64,000 nucleotides of DNA from Palsa-459 sp035937595 (GCA_035937595.1 DASZHS010000002.1:1-64000), one strand, 5' to 3'; shown: positions 18,345-27,010, counted from the stretch's first letter. The notes: generated from the letters alone by a model not told the origin. Numbers and translations: made by a program.

Positions 18345-19433
18345 TCACCGCATCGACACCACGCTGCGCAGCACGTCCCTCCTCGCCATCGCCGCGAAGG
18401 CCTCCTCGACGTCGGCGATGCCGATGACCTCCGAGACGAACCCATCGAGGTCGAGCCGACCTTGGCGGTACAGCTCAATCAGCATCGGGAAGTCCCGGTC
18501 AGGGAGGCAGTCGCCGTACCACGACGGCCGCAGCGACCCGCCGCGGCCGAAGAACTCGATCATCGCCAGATCCGGGAGGCGCATCTCGGGCGTCGGCACG
18601 CCCACCTGGACCACCATGCCGGCCAGGTCTCGGGCGAAGAACGCCTGCTCGAGCACCTCTGGTCGTCCGACGGCCTCGATGGCAACGTCGACGCCGAAGG
18701 AGTCCGTCGCGGCACGGACCGCGGCCACGGGATCCTCGCGGGCGCTGTTCACGGTGTGGGTGGCCCCAAAGGCACGCGCGCCCTCGAGCTTGCGATCGTC
18801 GACGTCGATGGCCACGATCGTCCTGGCCCCCATGAGGCTCGCGCCAGCGATGGCCGCGGCGCCGACGCCCCCGCAGCCGAACACCGCGACGGAGTCGCCC
18901 GGGCGGACCTCGCCGGTGTGCATCGCCGCCCCGAGCCCCGCCATCACGCCGCACCCGAGGAGACCGGCCGCCTCGGGTCGAACCCGCGGGACCTGGGTGC
19001 ACTGCCCGGACGCCACCAAGGTGAGCTCGGCAAAGGCCCCGATGCCGAGCGCCGGCGAGAGCGGTGTCCCGTCCGCGAGGGTCATCTTCTGCACCGCGTT
19101 GGACGTGGCGAAGCAGTACTGGGGCCTTCCGCGGCGACACGAGCGGCATCGACCGCAGACCGCACGCCAGTTCAGGATGACGAACGCACCGGCATCGAGG
19201 CCGCGCACGTCCGGGCCGACTGCCACGACCTCACCGGCCGCCTCGTGACCGAGGAGGAACGGGAAGTCGTCGGAGATCCCACCCTCGCGGTAGTGCAGAT
19301 CGGTGTGGCACACGCCGCAGGCCAGCACCCGAACGAGCGCCTCGCCGGGCCCTGGGTCGGGTACGCGAATCGTCTCGAGCGAGACGGGCTTGCCGCGCTC
19401 GCGGGCGACCACGCCCCGGACCTCGTGGGTCAT
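18345..19433 (-). CDS. mscR: S-(hydroxymethyl)mycothiol dehydrogenase
   Basis: A 362-residue zinc alcohol dehydrogenase of the mycothiol-dependent formaldehyde dehydrogenase type, which oxidises the formaldehyde-mycothiol adduct with NAD. Catalytic zinc ligands are Cys42 and His63 (GHEAAGE); structural zinc cysteines are 93, 96, 99 and 107. The Rossmann motif is VAVFGCGGVGAAAI, followed by an acidic strand end DVDDRK that favours NAD. ATG 19433 follows AGGAG by seven bases. It is the last gene of a leftward set with a VOC protein and formate dehydrogenase, together giving formaldehyde to CO2. The assignment over other zinc ADHs rests on overall motif pattern and context. Confidence 0.88.
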   Translation of the reverse strand: MTHEVRGVVARERGKPVSLETIRVPDPGPGEALVRVLACGVCHTDLHYREGGISDDFPFLLGHEAAGEVVAVGPDVRGLDAGAFVILNWRAVCGRCRSCRRGRPQYCFATSNAVQKMTLADGTPLSPALGIGAFAELTLVASGQCTQVPRVRPEAAGLLGCGVMAGLGAAMHTGEVRPGDSVAVFGCGGVGAAAIAGASLMGARTIVAIDVDDRKLEGARAFGATHTVNSAREDPVAAVRAATDSFGVDVAIEAVGRPEVLEQAFFARDLAGMVVQVGVPTPEMRLPDLAMIEFFGRGGSLRPSWYGDCLPDRDFPMLIELYRQGRLDLDGFVSEVIGIADVEEAFAAMARRDVLRSVVSMR

Positions 19434-19518
19434 GGACTGACTCCTCTCGCGGGATGCGGCGTGCGCCGCCGTGGCCAGGTTGGGTCGCGTCGGGTCGCGG
19501 GAGTCCACTCGACGGGCG

Positions 19519-19920
19519 TCATCGCTTGGGGAGGAGGACCTCACCCTCGAGCCCGTCGGGGTCCCGGAAGAAGATGCTGTAGGCGCCGCCGAAGTCCGTG
19601 ACGGTGCCGTCGCTCGCACCGGTCTCGATGAGGCGCGCACGGATCGTGTCGAAGGCCTCCTGCGACGCGGCGGCGAGCCCCACGTGGTCGATGCGGCCCC
19701 GACCCCACATCGGCGTCTGCCGGTCGGCCTCCAGGTTGCCTTCGATCACGAAGACGTTGAGCTCGGTGGTCGGTCCGACGGAGATGACGGTCATCGTCTC
19801 GCCAGGACCGTGCGGCCGCGTGGGTCCGACGACGGCGTCGAACACGGTCTCGTAGAACGTCCCGAGCCGCGCGACGTCCTTGGAGATCCATGCGACATGG
19901 TTGACGCCGTCGAGCAGCAC
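19519..19920 (-). CDS. VOC-family (glyoxalase-like) protein
   Basis: About 133 residues forming a vicinal oxygen chelate domain: it opens with LLDGVNHVAWISKDVARLGTFY and ends with AYSIFFRDPDGLEGEVLLPKR, including His, Glu and Asp residues placed like VOC metal ligands. GTG 19920 follows GAGGAGGGG by six bases, which decides the start. It sits between formate dehydrogenase and mscR on the same strand. Because S-formylmycothiol must be converted to formate, it may act on a mycothiol conjugate; that is inference from position only. Confidence 0.85.
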   Translation of the reverse strand: MLLDGVNHVAWISKDVARLGTFYETVFDAVVGPTRPHGPGETMTVISVGPTTELNVFVIEGNLEADRQTPMWGRGRIDHVGLAAASQEAFDTIRARLIETGASDGTVTDFGGAYSIFFRDPDGLEGEVLLPKR

Positions 19921-20055
19921 GTTGACCCCTCCTCGTTGCGCCACGGTAGCGGTGGCGACGGTCGGCTCGCGGTCGTCGCGCCCCGGCCCCCGGCAGCTCG
20001 CGCTCGAGCGGCCGGCGGGACATGGCCACGGGGACGACCACGCCGACGGCATCGC

Positions 20056-21255
20056 TCAGCGCTTGAAGCGTGCCGCCTCTTCTGAGCCGCTCGTGGCGTT
20101 GCCTGCGCCGTAGGAGTGCGCGCCGGAACCGGCCAGCCGGCCCTCGTGGACGATCAGGTACTCGTCGCGGATCGCGCGGCCGGACAGGAAGCACTCAAGG
20201 ATCTCTCGGGTGCCGGCCGCGTAGCGGGCCTGCGCCGACAGCGAGGTGCCCGAGATGTGGGGCGTCATCCCGTGATGCGGCATGGTGCGCCAGACGTGGT
20301 CCGCGGGAGGCGGTTGCGGGAACCAGACGTCGCCTGCGTACCCGGCCAGCTGCCCGGACTCGAGGGCGCGCGCGATGGCGTCGCGGTCGCAGATCTTGCC
20401 GCGGGCGGTGTTGACGACGTAGGCGCCGCGCTTCATCGTCGAGAGCAGCTGGTCGTTGAAGAGCCCCTCGGTCTCGGGGTAGAGCGGCGCGTTGATCGTG
20501 ACCACGTCGAGCTCCGGCACCATCGCAGCGGTCGTGTCGTGGAACGTGAGCTGGAGCTCGCTTTCGACCTGCTCGGGCAGTCGATGTCGATCGGTGTAGT
20601 GGAGCTGCACGTCGAACGGCTTGAGACGTCGCAGCACGGCGAGACCGATGCGTCCCGCCGCGACCGTGCCGACCTGCATGCCCTCGAGGTCGTAGGAGCG
20701 TTCGGCGCAGTCGGCGATGTTCCATCCGCCCCGCACGATCCATCCGTACGAAGGGATGTAGTTGCGGACCAGCGCCAGGATCATCATCACGACGTGCTCT
20801 GCGACGCTGATCGAGTTCGAGTAGGTCACCTCGGCCACCGTGATCCCGCGGTCGATGGCCGCTTGCAGGTCCACGTGGTCAGAGCCGATGCCGGCGGTGA
20901 TCGCGATCTTCAGGTTCTCTGCCTTCGCGATGCGCTCGGCGGTCAGGTAGGCGGGCCAGAAGGGCTGGGAGATGACCACGTCGGCATCGACGAGCTCGCG
21001 TTCGAACTCGGAGTCCGCACCATCTTTGTCTGACGTCACGACGAACGTGTGGCCCTCGCGCTCGAGGAACGCCCGCAGGCCAAGCTCGCCAGAGACGCAG
21101 CCGAGCAGGTGCCCGGGAGTGAAGTCGATCGCACCCGGCGTCGGGGTCGTCTGTCCCCCCGGGTACGCGGCGATCGTCGGCAGCTCGTCCCTCGGGTAGC
21201 GCTCGGGATAGCCATCGACGGGATCGTCGTACAGCACGCAGAGCACCTTGGCCAT
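20056..21255 (-). CDS. fdh: NAD-dependent formate dehydrogenase
   Basis: A 399-residue D-2-hydroxyacid dehydrogenase-type enzyme (EC 1.17.1.9 subfamily) that oxidises formate to CO2 with NAD. Marks of the formate group are PFWPAYLTAERI, AGIGSDHVDL, the nucleotide loop GTVAAGRIGLAVLRRL, LHYTDRHRLP, MKRGAYVVNTARGKICD and the C-terminal TPHISGTSLSAQ with the catalytic His. ATG 21255 has GGAGG about ten bases upstream. It is the first gene of the formaldehyde-to-CO2 set with the VOC protein (135 bases downstream) and mscR. Confidence 0.93.
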   Translation of the reverse strand: MAKVLCVLYDDPVDGYPERYPRDELPTIAAYPGGQTTPTPGAIDFTPGHLLGCVSGELGLRAFLEREGHTFVVTSDKDGADSEFERELVDADVVISQPFWPAYLTAERIAKAENLKIAITAGIGSDHVDLQAAIDRGITVAEVTYSNSISVAEHVVMMILALVRNYIPSYGWIVRGGWNIADCAERSYDLEGMQVGTVAAGRIGLAVLRRLKPFDVQLHYTDRHRLPEQVESELQLTFHDTTAAMVPELDVVTINAPLYPETEGLFNDQLLSTMKRGAYVVNTARGKICDRDAIARALESGQLAGYAGDVWFPQPPPADHVWRTMPHHGMTPHISGTSLSAQARYAAGTREILECFLSGRAIRDEYLIVHEGRLAGSGAHSYGAGNATSGSEEAARFKR

Positions 21256-21931
21256 GTCGATCCGCACCTCCGCACTCGCTGCCCCCGCCCGGCCGCGTGG
21301 GCGGCGTCCATGCAAGCACACCCCGCCGGTCGGGTCGTCGTTTTGCAACGCCAGGGCCCTAATCGCCCCGCGCGAGCGCTCTGGCGACGATCGGGAGACC
21401 GGCACACGAACCGAGGACGTGCCCCGACGCTCGCTTCGACCGGACGGTCGTCCGCGGTCCGTGTCGGACGCCGACGGAGTGCACGACGGTCGTCGTCCAC
21501 CGTGTCGCCGCACGCCACGAGCGCAGCGACGCGGTGACGCGCGCGGTCGATCGCGATCCGACGTCCGGTAACCCGTGGCTGCCAGATTTTCTTACCCCGC
21601 TCCTACGTCCACGGGCAAGGCCGCAATCGTGTGTGCCGCCTGGCGATTCGCGCACCTCCGCACCGGTGACGACGTCGGAACGAACGTGCCCGACGACACA
21701 TCGACAGCGCTCGCCGTTACCATCCTGCGCACAGAACGTAACCGTGTGCTTCGTGCACAACGAGCGAGCGCATCCGCGAGGTTGCACACGCCGACACGAT
21801 GGCACCGATGCGATGCCCGTAACCGCTGGCTGGGCTCGCCGCGTCTGCACTTGCGCTCTTGCCGGCACCCACGAACCCAACCAAACGCTGCTGTCGATCC
21901 GTCGGCGCACGAGAAGGACAGGACAGTACCG
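21256..21931. other. Long divergent gap, locally less GC-rich
   Basis: About 675 bases between fdh (leftward) and the Rpf-like gene (rightward). Overlapping frames here are not protein-like. An AT-rich patch occurs near 21580-21600 and an 11-base word CGTTTTGCAAC at 21339-21349 recurs at 35447. The space upstream of the Rpf-like gene could hold an RNA regulator, but I could not recognise one. Confidence 0.4.
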
Positions 21932-22360
21932 ATGCTCCAGCACCTCCGAGCCGCAGCCTTTGTGATGATCGTCAACGCCATCGTGGCCACGACGCTCATC
22001 TCGGCCACGACGCCGACTGGTGCCGTGCCCCGGTCGTCCGCTCGGATGACGCACGCGTCCCATCACAAGCGGACACCCGCCAGAGCCCGCCGCAAGCTGT
22101 TCGGCATCACGCCGCGAATGATGGCCGCGGCGACGCGTGTGTCACGCTGCGAGGAGGGGGGCAACTGGCACTTCGCGGGCACGACGTTCGACGGCGGCAT
22201 CGGTTGGACGCCGGAGAACTGGGCACGCTTCCGCAAGCCAACGTGGCCACGGTTCATGCACGATGCGCCGCCCCACATGCAAGCCAACGCCCTCTTCAGG
22301 TTCGTTCGATACTTCGGGATCGCGATGCCGGACCAGAACGGGACCTGCGCCGGCTACTGA
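21932..22360 (+). CDS. Secreted resuscitation-promoting-factor-like (transglycosylase fold) protein
   Basis: A 142-residue exported protein. A signal segment (residues 1-32, MLQHLRAAAFVMIVNAIVA) precedes a basic linker, then a compact domain at about 70-142: VSRCEEGGNWHFAGTTFDGGIGW, with the Glu of CEEGGNW in the place of the catalytic Glu of Rpf/lytic transglycosylases, two Cys that can pair, and a closing A.FRFVRYFG...GTC. It would cleave or remodel peptidoglycan. The domain is a divergent member: the usual GGLQ is GGIG. An AGGACAGGACA stretch upstream may serve as the ribosome binding site. Confidence 0.8.
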   Translation: MLQHLRAAAFVMIVNAIVATTLISATTPTGAVPRSSARMTHASHHKRTPARARRKLFGITPRMMAAATRVSRCEEGGNWHFAGTTFDGGIGWTPENWARFRKPTWPRFMHDAPPHMQANALFRFVRYFGIAMPDQNGTCAGY

Positions 22361-22765
22361 CCCGGTCCTCGGTGGATCGAGGCCCTGAAGGCCGTCGAGG
22401 GCGGGCGGGCGAGCTCCCAGATTGGACGATCAGCGGTGCCGGGTCCGGTGGGCGACCCGGTAGGATTGAGCGGCTCAGGTTGAGCAGACTCGTGCCAGGT
22501 CCGGGCACGCACCCGGTGGTCACCGCCGGGCAGCTGGCGGTGCCGGACCGACCGAAGTGACGTTGGGAGTGTCCAATGGCGGAAGCCCGCCCAGAAGATG
22601 CCGTCGTCGGCCACGCAGCGGGTACCGATCGCGCCATGCACGCGCTCCACGGTCGCGTCGTGGGCGGTGCGCACCAGATCCAGATGCCCGCGGTGCCCCG
22701 GCTGGCAGCATCGATCGCCGGTCCGGCAGGTCCGTCACGACAAGAGGTCCGGGGCGCTGCCACGA
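22361..22765. other. Gap with a GC-rich inverted repeat
   Basis: About 400 bases without a gene. CCGGGTC at 22439-22445 can pair with GACCCGG at 22454-22460, about 80 bases after the Rpf-like stop, but no T run follows. No frame here is protein-like. Confidence 0.35.
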
Positions 22766-23098
22766 GTGCGATGCACGCAGGGCGCATCGCCGACTGCCAA
22801 AGGGGACGTTGACATCGGACGCGAGAGCGCGAGCAAGCGAGCCATCGAAGCACGCCGCATTGACCGCAAGAAGCTGAAGGACGAGCGACGCCAGGAGCGC
22901 CAGGCGGCCGCGGAGGCGGCACCGGTCGACGAGGCCGAGATGATGGCCCGATTCCAAGAGCTCAACGAGCGGCGCGCTGCGGGCGACGTCAGTGAGGAGC
23001 GCTACGAGGCGCAGCGCCGAGAGATCTTCGTCGCCCTCGGCCTCGAACAGCACGTCCCGGCGGACGAGCCGCCCGACGAGGACCAAGCCGGCGAGTAG
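22766..23098 (+). CDS. Small charged helical protein with SHOCT-like C-terminal motif
   Basis: The reliable part (from about 22814) reads GRESASKRAIEARRIDRK, then a Lys/Arg/Glu-rich helix, and EAEMMARFQELNERRAAGD...SEERYEAQRREIFVALGL, a helix-turn-helix resembling a SHOCT (short C-terminal) oligomerisation module. The start is unclear: GTG 22766 is the nearest canonical codon but has no ribosome binding site, while AAAGGGG sits eight bases before an in-frame ATC at 22814. No membrane segment is present. It is probably a small cytoplasmic protein of unknown role. Confidence 0.6.
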   Translation: MRCTQGASPTAKGDVDIGRESASKRAIEARRIDRKKLKDERRQERQAAAEAAPVDEAEMMARFQELNERRAAGDVSEERYEAQRREIFVALGLEQHVPADEPPDEDQAGE

Positions 23099-23308
23099 GT
23101 AGCAGACCGCTCGGCGGCCAGCACGGGCTCCGCCGCTGCCCTGCCAGGGGCACGGCCATGGCCCGCACCTCGCGTGGACGATCTCGCCGCGACGATGCGA
23201 CCCACGTGCCTCTCGTGTTGACGCGCCGGACACCGTCGCTTGGCCATGGCCCCAAGCGTCCGGCACCGACGGCCTGCGCGCGCACCGTGACCCACAGAGC
23301 CGCTGCGA

Positions 23309-23743
23309 TCAGTCGTCCTCGAGCAGCCACCGTGGCCCCGATCCGAGCGCCGCAGCGACGTCGTTCGGATTGGACAGCTGGCAGACCTTCAAGGAGAGGC
23401 AGCCGCAGCCGATGCACGCGTCGAGGCCGTCGCGGAGGCGCTGCAGCTCCGCGATGCGAGCGTCCAGCCTCGGCCGCCATGACCGCGAGAGACGACTCCA
23501 GTCCGCCGCCGTCGGCGTCCGGGCGTGCGGGAGGGAGTCCAGCGCGTCGCGGACCTCATCGAGGCTGAGCCCGACACGCTGCGCCGCACGCACGAAGGCG
23601 ATCCGGCGCAGCACCTCACGGGGGTAGCGCCGCTGGCCGCCGTCGGAGCGATCCGCCTCGATCAACCCCTCCCGCTCGTAGTAGCGCAGCGTCGAAGGGG
23701 CGACGCCCGCCCGGGCCGCAACCTCGCCGATCGTCAGGAGCAC
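23309..23743 (-). CDS. soxR: SoxR, redox-sensing MerR-family regulator
   Basis: A 144-residue MerR-type regulator. The winged-helix N-terminus (TIGEVAARAGVAPSTLRYYEREGL) is followed by a dimerisation helix and a [2Fe-2S] cluster motif C-x2-C-x-C-x5-C at Cys110, 113, 115 and 121, diagnostic of SoxR. It senses redox-active compounds or superoxide and remodels promoters with overlong spacers. GTG 23743 lies six bases after TAGACT, a leaderless arrangement. It is divergent from an SDR-queA pair whose promoter has the 19-base spacer and dyad expected of a SoxR target, and its own promoter overlaps that site. Confidence 0.95.
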   Translation of the reverse strand: MLLTIGEVAARAGVAPSTLRYYEREGLIEADRSDGGQRRYPREVLRRIAFVRAAQRVGLSLDEVRDALDSLPHARTPTAADWSRLSRSWRPRLDARIAELQRLRDGLDACIGCGCLSLKVCQLSNPNDVAAALGSGPRWLLEDD

Positions 23744-23749
23744 CCCGGC

Positions 23750-23790
23750 AGTCTATCCCTTGACTTGAAGTTAAGTTCAACTTCTAGGCT
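23750..23790. promoter_or_regulatory. Divergent overlapping promoters with a SoxR-type dyad
   Basis: Plus strand: TTGACT (23760-23765), a 19-base spacer, TAGGCT (23785-23790), then six bases to ATG 23797. Minus strand: TTGAAC (23780-23775), a 19-base spacer, TAGACT (23755-23750), then six bases to GTG 23743. The inverted repeat GAAGTT-N6-AACTTC at 23767-23784 fills the spacer, as at MerR/SoxR promoters. Both transcripts would be leaderless. Confidence 0.8.
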
Positions 23791-23796
23791 GCGCGC

Positions 23797-24489
23797 ATGC
23801 GCACAGCGATCATCACGGGCGGGTCACGAGGGTTCGGGAGGGCGCTCGCGGGCGCCCTCGTTGGCGACGGCTGGACGGTCGCCGCCGACGGGCGGGACGC
23901 GGCCGCACTCGGCGACGTCGCGAACGCGCTCGGCGACCGGCTGCACGCCATCGTCGGCGACGTGACCGACGCCGCGCACCGCGCGGCGCTCGTCGAGGCC
24001 ACGCGCCGCCTGGGCGGGCTCGACCTCCTCGTGAACAACGCGAGCACGCTCGGACCGTCGCCGCTCCCCCGGCTGAGCGAGCTCCCCCTCGACGCGGTGA
24101 TCGACGTGACCGAGGTCAACGTCGTGGCACCGCTCGCCCTCACCCAGCTCGCGCTCCCGTTGCTCCGGGCCAGCGGGGGTGCGGTGCTCAACGTCACGTC
24201 GGACGCCGCGGTGGAGGCCTACGAGGGCTGGGGTCTCTACGGCGCGTCGAAGGCCGCACTCGAGCAGCTGAGCAACGTGCTGGCCGTCGAGGAGCCCGAC
24301 GTCCGCGTCTGGTGGCTCGACCCCGGTGACATGCGAACCGACATGCACCAGGCCGCCTTCCCCGGCGAGGACATCTCCGATCGTCCCCTGCCCGAGACCG
24401 TCGTCCCCTCGGTCCTCCGCCTGCTCGCGGCGCGACCACCGAGCGGGCGCCTCCGCGCAGCCGACGCGCTGGTGGAGGATCCCAGGTGA
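23797..24489 (+). CDS. Short-chain dehydrogenase/reductase (SDR)
   Basis: A 230-residue classical SDR: cofactor loop TGGSRGFGRAL near the N-terminus, NNAS, and the catalytic Tyr/Lys pair in YGASKAA with Ser in LNVTSD. The Arg in GRD after strand 2 suggests NADP(H). The substrate is unknown. Its -10 box lies six bases upstream of ATG and its stop overlaps the queA start (GTGA). Divergence from soxR with a SoxR-type dyad makes it a probable direct SoxR target, perhaps reducing a redox-cycling carbonyl or quinone. Confidence 0.9.
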   Translation: MRTAIITGGSRGFGRALAGALVGDGWTVAADGRDAAALGDVANALGDRLHAIVGDVTDAAHRAALVEATRRLGGLDLLVNNASTLGPSPLPRLSELPLDAVIDVTEVNVVAPLALTQLALPLLRASGGAVLNVTSDAAVEAYEGWGLYGASKAALEQLSNVLAVEEPDVRVWWLDPGDMRTDMHQAAFPGEDISDRPLPETVVPSVLRLLAARPPSGRLRAADALVEDPR

Positions 24490-25526
24490 CCACGACCCAG
24501 CTCCGCTTCGAGCTCCCCGCGTCCCTCGAGGCGGCGGTCCCGCCCGAGGCACGAGGAGTGCCGCGCGACGACGTGCGGCTGATGGTCGCGACCCGGGCCA
24601 CCGGCTCGCTCGTCGACACCACGTTCACGCACCTCCCGGACTTCCTCGAGCCGGGCGACCTGCTCGTCGTGAACACCTCTGCCACCATCCCCGCCGCACT
24701 CGTCGTCCTCGACGAGCACGAGCCGCCGATCGTCGTCCACCTCTCGACGCGACTGGACGACGGGACCTGGGTCGTCGAGCCGCGGCGGCGCACTCCGGCG
24801 GGCACCGCGCGCTGGGCCGGTCCCCCGCCACCTCGACGGTTGACCGTCGGCGACGGGGCCAGCGTCGAGCTCCTCGCCCCCTACCTCGACAGCGAGCGGC
24901 TCTGGATCGCGCGGCTCGCGCTCCCCGACGCGCCACTGCGGTGGCTCGCGTCGCACGGACAGCCGATTCGCTACTCGTACGTCCATGGCGCCTGGCCGAT
25001 CGCGGCCTACCAGAACGTCTACGCGACCGAGCCGGGCAGCGCCGAGATGCCGAGTGCCGGTCGGCCGCTCACGGCCCGCGTGATCACCGCGCTCGTCGCC
25101 AAGGGCGTGGGTGTCTCGCCGGTCGTGCTCCACACCGGTGTCGCGTCGCTGGAGGCGGGCGAGACCCCGTACCCGGAGCGCGTCCAGGTGCCGGCATGGA
25201 CTGCGCAGCGCGTGACGACGACGCGCGCGGCAGGTGGCCGCGTCATCGCGGTGGGCACGACGGTCGTCCGCGCCCTCGAGTCCGCGGCCGGCGAGGACTC
25301 CACGATGCGGGCGCTCGACGGCTGGACGGACCTCGTGATCACGCCAGAGCGTGGCGTGCGCGTCATCGACGGGCTGATCACGGGCTTCCACGAGCCCGAG
25401 ACCTCGCACCTCCAGCTGCTCGAGGCCGTCGCCGGCTGCGAGCTGCTCGTCGGCTCGTACGAGGCCAGCATCGCGCGCGGCTACCTGTGGCACGAGTTCG
25501 GGGACTCCCACCTCGTCCTCCCGTAG
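24486..25526 (+). CDS. queA: QueA-like S-adenosylmethionine:tRNA ribosyltransferase-isomerase
   Basis: A 346-residue QueA-family protein. QueA transfers and isomerises the ribosyl group of SAM onto 7-aminomethyl-7-deazaguanine in tRNA (queuosine pathway). Seen: DLLVVNTSATIPA (family D-x-x-V-x-N-x-T), YSYVHGAWPIAAYQNVYA (family YNT/YQTVYA region), VLHTGVASL, and VIAVGTTVVRALES. The GTG start overlaps the SDR stop as GTGA. Coupling to a SoxR-controlled SDR is unusual for a tRNA modification gene, and no other queuosine gene is in the window, so a variant role is possible. Confidence 0.87.
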   Translation: MTTTQLRFELPASLEAAVPPEARGVPRDDVRLMVATRATGSLVDTTFTHLPDFLEPGDLLVVNTSATIPAALVVLDEHEPPIVVHLSTRLDDGTWVVEPRRRTPAGTARWAGPPPPRRLTVGDGASVELLAPYLDSERLWIARLALPDAPLRWLASHGQPIRYSYVHGAWPIAAYQNVYATEPGSAEMPSAGRPLTARVITALVAKGVGVSPVVLHTGVASLEAGETPYPERVQVPAWTAQRVTTTRAAGGRVIAVGTTVVRALESAAGEDSTMRALDGWTDLVITPERGVRVIDGLITGFHEPETSHLQLLEAVAGCELLVGSYEASIARGYLWHEFGDSHLVLP

Positions 25527-25677
25527 CGGGCGAGGACGTCGAGGGCGCCCGGCACGTTGTCCTACGACGACGCTGAACGATCGCCCGCCGTCGCCGGTAC
25601 CCCACTGGTCAGCAACCCGTTCGCCGCCGCCCGTAGAGTCGGGCGCGTCGGTCGACGACAACGTAGGAGGCATGGCC

Positions 25678-26010
25678 GTGCTCAGAGGGATCGCAAGACT
25701 CGTGCTGCCGGCGGCGCTCGCCGTCGGCTCCCTGGCCGTGGCCGCCAGTGCCCCCGCGTCGGCGGCCGCGCCGAGCCGCGCGACCGTCGCCGCGCACTCG
25801 GTCACCTGGCCAGGCATCGTGGACTCGGTCAACCTGGCGAAGCACCGGTTCGTGTTCACCTGGGCCGGCTACCGCTACACCGTGACCTACACGTCGAAGA
25901 CGAAGTTCACGAACGGCACGGCAAGGAAGCTGAAGAAGGGGCTCCACGTCACGGTGACGGGCAACCTGAAGGGCAGCACCGTGCTCGCCGCGACGAAGAT
26001 CGTCGTGTAG
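25678..26010 (+). CDS. Small secreted beta-barrel protein (DUF5666-like)
   Basis: About 110 residues: a signal peptide (VLRGIARLVLPAALAVG...ASA) and an OB-like domain with IVDSVNLAKHRFVFTWAGYRYTVTY, a KFTNGTARKLKKG turn and LHVTVTGNLKGSTVLAATKIVV, the pattern of DUF5666 domains. GTG 25678 is preferred over ATG 25672 because AGGAGG lies only one base before the ATG but seven before the GTG. Function unknown; exported. Confidence 0.75.
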   Translation: MLRGIARLVLPAALAVGSLAVAASAPASAAAPSRATVAAHSVTWPGIVDSVNLAKHRFVFTWAGYRYTVTYTSKTKFTNGTARKLKKGLHVTVTGNLKGSTVLAATKIVV

Positions 26011-26041
26011 CCAGCTGGTCAGCCGGGCGTGCCCGGCACGC

Positions 26042-27010
26042 TCACGGGATCAGCAGGACGCGCCCGAAGGCGTGGCGGCCCTCGATGTAGGCGTGGGCGG
26101 CCGCGGCCTCCGAGAGCGGGTAGGTGCGGTCGATGACCACTCGAAGCTCGCCGGCGGCGATCGCCGCGAGGTGGCCGGCGATCATCGCGTGCGGGCGGGG
26201 CGACAGGAACAGCTCGGCGCCGAGGAAGTAGCCCGTGAGCGTCTGGTTGCTGGCCCGCAAGGTCGAGACGTCCAGCTGCTCGGCGGGCGCGCGCCCGGCG
26301 TCGCCGACGCTGACGCAACGGCCCCGGTAGGCGAGGGCGAGGAGGCTGCCCTGCAGCGTCGCCCCGCCGATCGAGTCGACGATCACGTCCACCCCGCGAC
26401 CGTCCGTGAGGCGGCGGGCCTCGGCGACGAAGTCATCGCGGGCGTAGTTGATCCCCTCGTCGAGGCCCAGCTCCTTCAGTCGCTCGAGCTTGTCGTCGCT
26501 CGACGCCGTCGCGAGGACGCGCGCCCCGGCACGATGCGCCATCTGGATCGCCGCGATGCCCACGCCGCCGGCGCCCGCGTGGATGAGGGCCGTCTCCCCC
26601 GCGGCCAGGTGCCCGAACTCGAAGAGGCAGTCGTCCGCCGTGCCGAACGGCACCGGGACGCACGCGGCCTCCTCGATGCTGAGCCCGTCGGGGACCTTCC
26701 AGGCGAAGGGCGTGCCCGCGGTGCGCAGCGACGCGTGCGAGCCGTCGAGGCCGACCGTGACCACCCGATCGCCCACCGCGAAGCCCGCGGCGCCCTCGCC
26801 GAGGGACACGACCGTCCCTGCGCACTGGTAGCCGACGACGTGCGGTGCGGTGCCCACCTCACCGCCGAGGCGGTTGAGCGTGTCACCACCCTCGATGCTG
26901 ATCGCCGCGACGGCGAGGAGCAGCTCGTTCGGACCTGGCGTCGGGTCCGGCACGTCCTCGTAGCGGAAGACGTCCGGTGGACCGGTGCGGTAGTAGACGG
27001 CAGCCTTCAC
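26042..27010 (-). CDS. Quinone oxidoreductase-like medium-chain reductase
   Basis: A 322-residue zinc-free MDR protein of the quinone oxidoreductase group: N-terminal GroES-like domain (VKAAVYYRTGPPDVFRYEDVP), Rossmann motif HAGAGGVGIAAIQMA, ATASSDDKLERLKELG and DSIGG. It would reduce quinones or enones with NADPH. No zinc cysteines are present. GTG 27010 follows GAGGGGG by about eight bases. It follows the secreted-protein gene at 27112-27696 by about 100 bases on the same strand. Confidence 0.9.
   Translation of the reverse strand: MKAAVYYRTGPPDVFRYEDVPDPTPGPNELLLAVAAISIEGGDTLNRLGGEVGTAPHVVGYQCAGTVVSLGEGAAGFAVGDRVVTVGLDGSHASLRTAGTPFAWKVPDGLSIEEAACVPVPFGTADDCLFEFGHLAAGETALIHAGAGGVGIAAIQMAHRAGARVLATASSDDKLERLKELGLDEGINYARDDFVAEARRLTDGRGVDVIVDSIGGATLQGSLLALAYRGRCVSVGDAGRAPAEQLDVSTLRASNQTLTGYFLGAELFLSPRPHAMIAGHLAAIAAGELRVVIDRTYPLSEAAAAHAYIEGRHAFGRVLLIP

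Noticed and set aside
21519..21931. Possible cyclic-di-AMP riboswitch upstream of the Rpf-like gene
   Set aside because: Such riboswitches often precede cell-wall hydrolase genes in actinobacteria, so I looked for the conserved core, but I could not match it. A covariance-model scan would decide.
22439..22460. GC-rich 7-bp inverted repeat after the Rpf-like gene
   Set aside because: Stem is good but there is no T run, so a rho-independent terminator cannot be claimed.
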